Positions 1 through 5,486 of a DNA stretch of 8,173 bases are shown piece by piece. The position numbers were made by a program, and so were the translations under genes. Positions within the stretch are counted from its first letter, which is position 1. Each line of letters starts with the position of its first letter. The stretch lies in contig JAITJV010000049.1 of the NCBI GenBank assembly GCA_031278755.1, positions 1-8,173 on the forward strand, read 5' to 3'. Source of the stretch: Treponema sp. (GTDB lineage Bacteria; Spirochaetota; Spirochaetia; Treponematales; Breznakiellaceae). A model generated the notes under the pieces. The model did no database searches. It was not told where the DNA came from and was given only the letters and a program-made list of their open reading frames with translations.

Positions 1-8
1 TTCCCACT

Positions 9-1319
9 TCATTTCGGGGTGATTTCCTTGAGGACGAGGGGGCGGGCCTCCGGCGCGGCGGTGGAATATTCAACCGCTTCGGCGAGAAGGGGCAGCGCCG
101 CTTTGAGGCCGTCTTCGTCCTTTCCCCAGACGGTCATGAGAAGATCGCCTTCTTTTACGGCCGCTCCGCTTTTCCGGTGAAATTCAACGCCGGCGGCGGG
201 GCTGACGGGATCTTCGGTGCGGTTTCTTCCCACCCCCAGATCAATGCCGGCTCTGCCCGCGGCATAGGCGTCTATGCGGGATATAAAGCCGCCGCGGGCC
301 GCTTTTATTTCTCCCTTAAAGGGTGAACGGTAGCCGCCCCTGAGCGAAAGAAGTTTGTCCGGATCTCCGCCCTGGCTTTTAACATTGGCGAGGAAGAGTT
401 CCCGGGGCTTTCCGCCCGCAAGGGCTTCCGCGCAGATTTTACGGCCTTCCGCCGCGTCGGCGGCCTTTCCGCCCAGCACGGCCATGCGGGAGGCGAGTTC
501 CAGCGTTACTTCCATAAGATCCGCCGGCCCTTTTCCTTCAAGGCAGTCAAGGCTTTCTTCGACTTCAAGGAAATTTCCCATCTTGTTTCCAAGCGGTTCT
601 TCCATGCCGGTAAGGAGGGCGATTATCTTCATCCCCATGGCGGTTCCGGTATCGACAAGGGAGCGGGCAAGTTTTTCGCCGTCCAGAGGATCTTTCATGA
701 ACGCGCCCGAACCGTACTTTACGTCAAGGACAAGGGCTTCCGCCCCTTCGGCCGCTTTTTTTGAAAGGATGCTCGCCGTGATAAGGGGGATTGATTCCAC
801 GGAGCCTGTTACGTCGCGCAGCGCATAGAGGAGCCTGTCCGCGGGGACTATGTCTTTGGTTTGCCCCGTCATGGCAAAGCCGTCCCTTTCAAGGATCGCC
901 CTGAATTCGGCCGCGCTGAGGTTTGTTCTGTAACCGGGCACCGCTTCGAGCTTGTCGAGGGTGCCGCCTGTATGGCCGAGCGCGCGGCCGGACATCATGG
1001 GATCCCGTATGCCGAGGCTCGCGGCGAGGGGGGCGAGGATGAGGCTGGTCTTGTCGCCCACGCCGCCTGTGGAATGTTTGTCCACAAAGGGGCCCCTGAT
1101 TCCGCCGAGATCCATAGAGGCGCCTGAATGGAGCATCGCTTCGGTAAGGGCGGCGGTTTCCCGCGCGTTCATTCCCCGGAAAAACACAGCCATTGCCCAG
1201 GCGGAAACCTGGTAGTCGGGAATTTCCCCCGCGGTGTAGCCCTGTATAAGGAACCGTATCTCTTCCGCGGAAAGTTCCTTTCCGGAACGTTTGTTCAGTA
1301 TTATGTCAACCGCTCTCAT
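9..1319 (-). CDS. deoA: Pyrimidine-nucleoside (thymidine) phosphorylase
   Basis: Cytosolic salvage enzyme that splits thymidine, deoxyuridine or uridine with phosphate to the free base and (deoxy)ribose-1-phosphate. The family signature SGRALGHTGGTLDKLE lies at residues 110-125 and matches the thymidine phosphorylase pattern fully. The phosphate-binding KHSTGGVGDKTS is at 81-92, and the base-binding stretch LRDVT...SIPLITASILSKK at about 167-188 supplies the expected Arg, Ser and Lys. Length is 436 residues, normal for the DeoA/Pdp family (about 433-440), with the alpha/beta domain and the C-terminal domain both complete. I chose the ATG at 1319 over the ATG at 1331, because GAGGTG (1324-1329) sits 4 bases before it and family members typically begin MR.VD. 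It overlaps recO by 14 bases, so translation is probably coupled. Seen: motifs and length. Inferred: whether it prefers thymidine (DeoA) or is a broad Pdp; the sequence alone does not settle this. Confidence 0.93.
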   Translation of the reverse strand: MRAVDIILNKRSGKELSAEEIRFLIQGYTAGEIPDYQVSAWAMAVFFRGMNARETAALTEAMLHSGASMDLGGIRGPFVDKHSTGGVGDKTSLILAPLAASLGIRDPMMSGRALGHTGGTLDKLEAVPGYRTNLSAAEFRAILERDGFAMTGQTKDIVPADRLLYALRDVTGSVESIPLITASILSKKAAEGAEALVLDVKYGSGAFMKDPLDGEKLARSLVDTGTAMGMKIIALLTGMEEPLGNKMGNFLEVEESLDCLEGKGPADLMEVTLELASRMAVLGGKAADAAEGRKICAEALAGGKPRELFLANVKSQGGDPDKLLSLRGGYRSPFKGEIKAARGGFISRIDAYAAGRAGIDLGVGRNRTEDPVSPAAGVEFHRKSGAAVKEGDLLMTVWGKDEDGLKAALPLLAEAVEYSTAAPEARPLVLKEITPK

Positions 1320-2091
1320 GTTGCACCTCATCCCATGTTGCGGGCCGTTTTCCGAGAAGCCCTTCCATTACAGCCGTAACGACGGAACGGATTTCCTTCC
1401 GCGAAGCCGCGTCCGCCGAATAGCGGCCGAGCCGGGCGGGATCCAGATCTTCAACGGCGGAAAGCCAGCGCCGCCCTCCGGGGCCCAGGGGCAGAAGGCC
1501 GCCCGCTTTTCCGTCTTCCGTTCCGCCTGTTCCGTCAAGTCCGGCGCAGCGCGGGCAGAAGAAACTCCCCTCGTTTCCGTCATACCATAATATCCCATGA
1601 TCCGCCGGTTCACAAGCGCAGGAAGAGCAGGCGAGGCCCGGCCTGCCTCCGAGCAGCGCGGCCCAGTTCCATAAAAAATGAATAAAGATCCGTTCGCAGA
1701 TTTCCGCCTGCGCCGTTTCAAAGGCGTCGAAGGATCGGCAGGCAAGGCCGAACGCTTCCTTCCAGTTTCCGCCGCCGCCGTGGGACGCGAGCACTGTTTC
1801 CGCCGCGGCGCCGGCGGCCATGGTTCTTTCGTACAGTTCCCGTATTCCCGGCCTCCAGGAGGCGACGTCGAAATCGGTAACTTTGCGGGAATCGCGGACC
1901 GGATCGTGGTAAAGCCAGAGCGTGCCCGAATGAAAGGGCGAAGCATGGGCGCGGAGGCGGCTTTTCGGCCCGCCGAAAACGGTCGCGCGGAGTATTCCTT
2001 CTTCGCAGGTGAGGAACCAGACTTCCCGGTTCGATTCGCCCTGGGGGCGCGACCGCAGGATAAGGGCGGTTCGGGTAAAACTCCGGCGCAT
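1306..2091 (-). CDS. recO: DNA repair protein RecO
   Basis: RecO works with RecR (and RecF) to load RecA on SSB-coated single-stranded DNA and anneals complementary strands. The 261 residues match the usual RecO layout. An N-terminal OB-fold runs from about 1 to 80, with the typical opening 'TALILRSRPQGESNREVWFL' and a PKSRLRA stretch. A helical C-terminal region follows. The zinc-binding pair C155-x2-C158 and C179-x2-C182 is intact, with an extra Cys at 160. After the zinc finger comes a Gly-rich linker (about 184-207) that looks low in complexity, and then a normal helical tail. The ATG follows the argA TAG stop by 3 bases with no strong Shine-Dalgarno, which suggests reinitiation after argA. 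The 3' end overlaps the deoA start. The family is divergent, so the call rests on the N-terminal pattern plus the cysteine quartet. Confidence 0.88.
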   Translation of the reverse strand: MRRSFTRTALILRSRPQGESNREVWFLTCEEGILRATVFGGPKSRLRAHASPFHSGTLWLYHDPVRDSRKVTDFDVASWRPGIRELYERTMAAGAAAETVLASHGGGGNWKEAFGLACRSFDAFETAQAEICERIFIHFLWNWAALLGGRPGLACSSCACEPADHGILWYDGNEGSFFCPRCAGLDGTGGTEDGKAGGLLPLGPGGRRWLSAVEDLDPARLGRYSADAASRKEIRSVVTAVMEGLLGKRPATWDEVQHESG

Positions 2092-2094
2092 GCT

Positions 2095-3462
2095 CTAGAT
2101 TTCCAGGGCGAAGATATTGCTCTTGCGGTTTTTGTCGTAGCTTTTCCGCCTTTCTTCCGGGAGGCTTTCAACGCCGCATTCCCTGAACCCCAACGCTTCA
2201 AACCAGTCGTGGGTGCGGGTGGTAAGAACGAAGACGCGCTTCATCCCCTGCTTTTTCGCCCTGTCTACAAGGTACCGCACTATTTTGCTTCCCAGGCCCG
2301 CGTCCGTAAAAGACGGATCGGTTGCAAGCGCGGCGATTTCCCCCTGGCCTTCGCCCCTGTCGTGAAGGGCGCCGCACGCGTGTATCCTGCCGTCCAGATC
2401 GAAGACGGCGTAGTCGTTCTGCTTTTCCTGAATGTCTTCCGCGCCGCGCCGGACGAGTATCCCTTCCTGCATGAGGGGTTCCATCATCCTGAGTATATCG
2501 GGAATATCCCCGGACCGCAGCGCCCGTATCGCTTCATAGTCGTCGGTGTAGATCATCGTGCCCGCGCCGAGGTTGGAAAAAAGTTCCCGCAATACCGCGC
2601 CTTCTTCCCTTCCGTCTATAAGGTGAACCCTGTCTACTCCGGCCCGGCAGGCCTGCACCGCAAGGCGAAGTTCGGCCAGCGCCTTGACGCCTGAAACTCC
2701 TGTTCCCGGATCGTTAAGGCTGAGGACCGCTTCCGCTTCCTGGGGGGTGAGCCGTCTGATGCGGCCGTCCGCGTCGGACGGCTCCTTCAGTGTTTCAAAA
2801 TTTTGGGGAAGGCGGCATCGGCCCGTACGTAGTCCTTCATGTACGGAAATGACAAAGAGCTTGACAGCTTTAAGGGCCGTTGACGCGGCAAGGGCGATCT
2901 CGTCGCTGGGGACGTTGTAGGGTTTTCCCGCCGAACTCCAGCCTATGCAGGGAAGGATGGGGATCATCCCCTGGCTTAAAACCGTATCTATGGAATCGGT
3001 GAAGATCCTGTCCACGGCGCCCGTGTGCCCCATGTCGACGCCGCCCGAAACCCCCAGCCCCCGCGCGCGCACAAAGTTTCCTATTACGGCGTCGGTCTTT
3101 TCCGCGGAAATGCCTGTCATGAAACGCGCCGCCACATGAAAGGCGGCCATTTCCACAAAAGGCATCGCGACCGACGTGGTGATCCGGGCGCCCCCCGTAT
3201 AGCGCGAAACAATGCCGTATTCCTTCAGCACGGAGTCTATCCATTCCTTGGCCCCCGGCACTATCACCACCCTGAAGCCTGTTCTGGCAAGCAGCGCGAG
3301 ATCTTTTACCAGATAGGGAAACGAAGGATCTTCGGTAACGGGAAAATCAATTTTGAAAACCATGGTTGATCCTTCAAAACGGCTCTGGTAGCGGAACACT
3401 TCCCTGATAAGATCTACGCTGGAAGAAGGGCCGTCCGGAGTTTCCGCGGATGTACGGTTCAT
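2095..3462 (-). CDS. argA: N-acetylglutamate synthase (amino-acid N-acetyltransferase), AAK plus GNAT domains
   Basis: Catalyses acetyl-CoA plus glutamate to N-acetylglutamate, the first step of arginine biosynthesis, in the cytosol. It is 455 residues from the ATG. An amino-acid-kinase-like domain covers about 30-300; in this family it binds arginine as feedback inhibitor. A GNAT acetyltransferase domain covers about 308-455, with the acetyl-CoA loop ALATDPSFTDAGLGSKIV near 379-395 and the conserved ending LPEERRKSYDKNRKS near 434-448, which is typical of ArgA. The glycine-rich GG of true acetylglutamate kinases is missing: the first strand reads MVFKIDFPV. This supports a synthase rather than an active kinase. 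An upstream in-frame GTG (3477) would add five residues, but it overlaps the -10 box and lacks a ribosome site, so I use the ATG at 3462. First gene of a cluster with recO and deoA. What else: another GNAT-AAK acyltransferase, less likely. Confidence 0.9.
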   Translation of the reverse strand: MNRTSAETPDGPSSSVDLIREVFRYQSRFEGSTMVFKIDFPVTEDPSFPYLVKDLALLARTGFRVVIVPGAKEWIDSVLKEYGIVSRYTGGARITTSVAMPFVEMAAFHVAARFMTGISAEKTDAVIGNFVRARGLGVSGGVDMGHTGAVDRIFTDSIDTVLSQGMIPILPCIGWSSAGKPYNVPSDEIALAASTALKAVKLFVISVHEGLRTGRCRLPQNFETLKEPSDADGRIRRLTPQEAEAVLSLNDPGTGVSGVKALAELRLAVQACRAGVDRVHLIDGREEGAVLRELFSNLGAGTMIYTDDYEAIRALRSGDIPDILRMMEPLMQEGILVRRGAEDIQEKQNDYAVFDLDGRIHACGALHDRGEGQGEIAALATDPSFTDAGLGSKIVRYLVDRAKKQGMKRVFVLTTRTHDWFEALGFRECGVESLPEERRKSYDKNRKSNIFALEI

Positions 3463-3468
3463 GAGGGA

Positions 3469-3497
3469 ATTATACACCGGCGGTTAAGGTTTGTCAG
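3469..3497 (-). promoter_or_regulatory. Sigma-70 type promoter of the argA-recO-deoA cluster, predicted leaderless
   Basis: Read on the minus strand, CTGACA (3497-3492, five of six against TTGACA) is followed by exactly 17 bases and then a perfect TATAAT (3474-3469). Six bases (TCCCTC) separate the -10 box from the ATG of argA at 3462, so the expected start of transcription falls on the A of that ATG. No ribosome-binding sequence is present before the ATG. The boxes and spacing are seen directly; promoter activity and the leaderless start are inferred. Confidence 0.72.
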
Positions 3498-3520
3498 GGG
3501 AGGAATGGGTACGATTTGAC

Positions 3521-3541
3521 GCCGTCCGGATTCCCGACGGC
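3521..3541. repeat. Imperfect palindrome upstream of the argA promoter
   Basis: GCCGTCCGG and CCCGACGGC flank a 3-base centre (ATT). The arms pair except for one C-C mismatch, leaving a perfect outer 6-bp pair. It lies about 24 bases upstream of the -35 box. It could be a regulator site or only GC-rich chance structure; there is no T-run, so it is not a convincing terminator on either strand. Confidence 0.35.
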
Positions 3542-3627
3542 CCGCCGGCCCGGTAAGGCCCTGCAGGACAAAAAAGCGTAAACAGACCTGCGCAGTTGTT
3601 TTTGCTTTTATATTGGACTTGTTCAAT

Positions 3628-3641
3628 AACCCGGTTGGGTT
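3628..3641. repeat. Short palindrome AACCC-GGTT-GGGTT at the edge of the transposase remnant
   Basis: A 5-bp perfect hairpin with a GGTT loop. Twelve bases of it (CCCGGTTGGGTT, 3630-3641) recur exactly at 4011-4022 inside the larger hairpin. The left flank (ACTTGTTCAAT) has no complementary right flank here. Instead the transposase-like coding sequence begins directly after, as if half of a longer palindrome had been lost. Confidence 0.55.
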
Positions 3642-3853
3642 CCAAAGAAATCAAGGTCTATGATGAACCGGGAAGCCCTTTCCAAAGGCTCATGGAGAAC
3701 GGGGCGCTGTCCCGGGAGTACAAGGACGCCCTTGAGCGGCGGTGCGCCCTTTACAACCCGGTGGAGCTTCAACAGAATGTCAACAAGGCTATCCTGCGTT
3801 TGCGTCAACGGCTTGCCCAGGCAAACCGCATCCAGACGCGGGAGCGGGAATAG
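3641..3853 (+). pseudogene. Transposase/integrase-core C-terminal remnant
   Basis: An open frame of about 70 codons ends at a TAG and reads KEIKVYDEPGSPFQRLMENG, then ...LERRCALYNPVELQQNVNKA. From memory of family style, 'KVYDEP.TP..RLL' followed by 'LNPVELRR.I...' is the extreme C-terminus of DDE/integrase-core (IS481-like or ISNCY-like) transposases, just past the catalytic domain. The catalytic DDE region is absent. The frame is open back to a TTG at 3596, but the added residues (MFLLLYWTCSITRLG) do not look related, and I see no further transposase sequence in 3480-3640. It is therefore a 5'-truncated relic, not a working gene. It lies on the opposite strand to both clusters. Family assignment is uncertain; the relic nature is more secure. 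Confidence 0.6.
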
Positions 3854-3989
3854 CTACGGTAACATTTTAAAATGAGGCATTTCGGTACCTTTTCAAAAAA
3901 TCCAGCGGTTTTATGTTTAGCAAAGGATAAACACGAACCCGCGAATTTTTGCCTGGATAATGAAAATTGTATCTGAATGTTCAGTATGG
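3854..3989. other. Non-coding, AT-richer spacer
   Basis: No open frame of note and no RNA gene that I can recognise. It contains a perfect 12-base palindrome CATTTTAAAATG (3863-3874) and is noticeably richer in A and T than the flanking genes. I see no convincing promoter here. Confidence 0.5.
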
Positions 3990-4094
3990 TTTAAGGGAAC
4001 CTCTGGAAACCCCGGTTGGGTTTCCAGAGGTTTCGGCAAAACGCCGCGGGGTAAGAAAACATCCAAAGACTGAAATTTTCAGAAGTTCCCTAAA
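3990..4094. mobile_element. Candidate MITE-like element, about 105 bp
   Basis: The left end (3990-4009) reads TTTAAGGGAACCTCTGGAAA. The right end (4077-4094), reverse complemented, reads TTTAGGGAACTTCTGAAA. They align with one mismatch and two single-base gaps, as expected of aged terminal inverted repeats. Inside are a 15-bp perfect hairpin and two small ones (4034-4046 CGGC/GCCG; 4070-4082 CTGAAATTTTCAG). There is no coding capacity. An imperfect direct repeat lies outside: TTCAGTAT (3980-3987) and TTCAGGTAT (4095-4103). The right end sits one base from the xdhC stop. Alternatively this is a folded 3' untranslated region rather than a transposed unit. Confidence 0.4.
3998..4032. repeat. 15-bp perfect inverted repeat with 5-base loop
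   Basis: AACCTCTGGAAACCC (3998-4012), loop CGGTT, then GGGTTTCCAGAGGTT (4018-4032). It lies downstream of xdhC on the minus strand and could slow or stop transcription or protect the mRNA 3' end. However, no U-run follows on either strand, so it is not a canonical intrinsic terminator. The core CCCGGTTGGGTT is shared with 3630-3641. Confidence 0.85.
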
Positions 4095-4095
4095 T

Positions 4096-4569
4096 TCAGG
4101 TATTCCGCATTACTTTCCGCACCGCCCGGAAGATGTTTTCGTAGCCGGTACAGCGGCAGAGGTGGCCTGAAAGCTGCTTTCGCAGTTCGGCGTCGGTGTA
4201 TTGTTTCCCCGAAGCGGTTATTTCATAGGCGCTCATGATAAAGCCCGGGGTGCAGAAGCCGCACTGGACGGCTCCTTCGTCTATAAAGGCCTGCTGTATT
4301 TCCGAGAGCGTTCCATCCGCGCCGAGGAGCCCTTCGGCCGTGACGATCTCCTTGCCGTCGGCCCAGACCGCGAGGTAGATGCAGGAATTAAAACATTCGC
4401 CGTTAATGAGTACGTTGCAGGCGCCGCATTCGCCGACTTCGCATCCTTTCTTGACGCTGGTAAGCCTGTATTCGCCGCGGAGCATGTCGGTGAGGGACGC
4501 CCGCACGTCAACCGCGGTTTCCGTTTCCCGTCCGTTTATTTTGCACCGCACCACGGCTCTTTGACTCAT
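4096..4569 (-). CDS. xdhC: Xanthine dehydrogenase, 2Fe-2S subunit
   Basis: Small electron-transfer subunit that carries two [2Fe-2S] clusters passing electrons from the molybdenum site to FAD. It has 157 residues, close to E. coli XdhC. The N-terminal plant-ferredoxin fold supplies C43, C48, C51 and C63 (CEVGECGAC...C). The C-terminal helical domain supplies C103, C106, C138 and C140 (CGFC...CRC), so all eight ligands are present. The ATG overlaps the xdhB stop (ATGA), and a strong AGGAGG (4576-4581) lies 6 bases before it, so it is well translated and coupled. Last gene of the xdh cluster; a palindromic, MITE-like stretch begins one base after its stop. The subunit family also serves CO, nicotinate and aldehyde hydroxylases; the partner subunits make the XdhABC type the best reading. 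Confidence 0.94.
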   Translation of the reverse strand: MSQRAVVRCKINGRETETAVDVRASLTDMLRGEYRLTSVKKGCEVGECGACNVLINGECFNSCIYLAVWADGKEIVTAEGLLGADGTLSEIQQAFIDEGAVQCGFCTPGFIMSAYEITASGKQYTDAELRKQLSGHLCRCTGYENIFRAVRKVMRNT

Positions 4570-5477
4570 GCCGGGCCTCCTCTTTCTTCTTTCAGATCCG
4601 AAGCCCCGCCCGCCCTGCGCACCGATTCGCGTATTGTGCGTTTTGCAAGTTCGAAGGCAATCTGAAGGCGCAGCTCTTTGCTCGCCCGCCAGCTTGTCCT
4701 TGGCTGTATGTCTTTCAGCGCCGCGCGGGCCGCCGCGGCTATGGTTTCTTCAGAGGCGGCCTTTCCCTCCGCCGCCTTTTCCGCCTGAGGAGACCGCATG
4801 GGAACGGGTCCCGCCACTCCGTAGGCGAGCCTGAGTTCTTCTATTGTTTTTTTGCCGGGCGAAAGCCGCACGTTTGCCGAACAGCCAAGCGTCGCGATGT
4901 CAAGCGCTTCCCGCATGGCGTACTTGATGTAATGCCCCCAGCGGTTTTCCCAGCTTGCCTTTGGAACAAGAACGGCCGTGAGGATTTCGCCGTGTTTAAG
5001 GCTGGTTTTCCCCGCGCTTACATAGTGTTCACGTATGGGGACAAGCCGCACTCCGTCCTTTCCCCGGTATTCCATTACCGCGTCGTACGCCATAAGGGTG
5101 GACGCGCTGTCCGCGGAGGTAACCCCGTTGCAGACGTTGCCCCCTATTGTGGCGATGTTCCGCAGCTGCGGGCCGCCTATGACGCCGGCGGCTTCCGCCA
5201 GGGCGAATATGCCGCCGCGTATAATACCGCTCCGCGCAATATGGGAAAAACTTTCAAGCGCCCCTATGCGTATTGTCCCGTCCTTTTCGGAAGCGATCCC
5301 CCGCAGTTCGTCAAGTTTCTGAATGCTCACAAGCGTACAGCCTGAAAGTTTTCCTTCGCGTATTTCTATGAGCACGTCGCTTCCCCCCGCTATGATCTTC
5401 GCTTCGGGGTGCTCCTCAAGCAGATCCAGCGCATCGTCCAGGCTTGCCGCTTCGTACAGCGCTTCAATATCGTACAT
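4566..5477 (-). CDS. xdhB: Xanthine dehydrogenase, FAD-binding subunit
   Basis: Medium subunit of the molybdenum hydroxylase; it holds FAD and passes electrons to NAD+ or another acceptor. It has 303 residues, against about 292 in E. coli XdhB. The FAD-binding segment AGGSDVL is at 30-36, and the second FAD contact ATIGGNVCNGVTSAD is at 109-123 in the PCMH-type fold. The C-terminal CO-dehydrogenase-flavoprotein-like domain (about 175-285) follows, with the usual YIKYAMREALDIATLGCSA stretch. The last 15 or so residues are a charged tail. The start is an ATG preceded by AAGGA (5484-5488) at 6 bases; that site overlaps the TAA stop of xdhA, which suggests coupled translation. It overlaps xdhC by 4 bases. 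Confidence 0.94.
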   Translation of the reverse strand: MYDIEALYEAASLDDALDLLEEHPEAKIIAGGSDVLIEIREGKLSGCTLVSIQKLDELRGIASEKDGTIRIGALESFSHIARSGIIRGGIFALAEAAGVIGGPQLRNIATIGGNVCNGVTSADSASTLMAYDAVMEYRGKDGVRLVPIREHYVSAGKTSLKHGEILTAVLVPKASWENRWGHYIKYAMREALDIATLGCSANVRLSPGKKTIEELRLAYGVAGPVPMRSPQAEKAAEGKAASEETIAAAARAALKDIQPRTSWRASKELRLQIAFELAKRTIRESVRRAGGASDLKEERGGPA

Positions 5478-5486
5478 CCCGCATCC

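Noticed and set aside
1678..2694. Long plus-strand open frame of 338 codons
   Set aside because: It is antisense to recO and the 3' half of argA, both of which have clear family motifs. The translation shows no family pattern and is a side effect of high GC codon use.
2095..3462. Acetylglutamate kinase (argB) reading
   Set aside because: The kinase-like domain lacks the glycine-rich GG of the active kinase and is fused to a GNAT domain with the ArgA-type ending.
3623..3808. Minus-strand small frame opposite the transposase remnant
   Set aside because: The plus-strand frame has a recognisable transposase-tail pattern; the minus frame has none.
3998..4032. Intrinsic terminator for the xdh operon
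   Set aside because: The stem is strong, but no U-tract follows on the minus strand (CCCTTAAA) or on the plus strand (TCGGCAAAA). I list it as an inverted repeat only.
3478..4095. CRISPR array, tRNA or riboswitch in the gene-poor middle
   Set aside because: No regularly spaced repeats, no cloverleaf with a TTCGA arm and CCA-like end, and no known riboswitch core that I can recognise.
3967..4170. Small plus-strand frame across the hairpin region into xdhC
   Set aside because: It runs through the inverted repeat and antisense into the xdhC coding end; no independent evidence for a protein.
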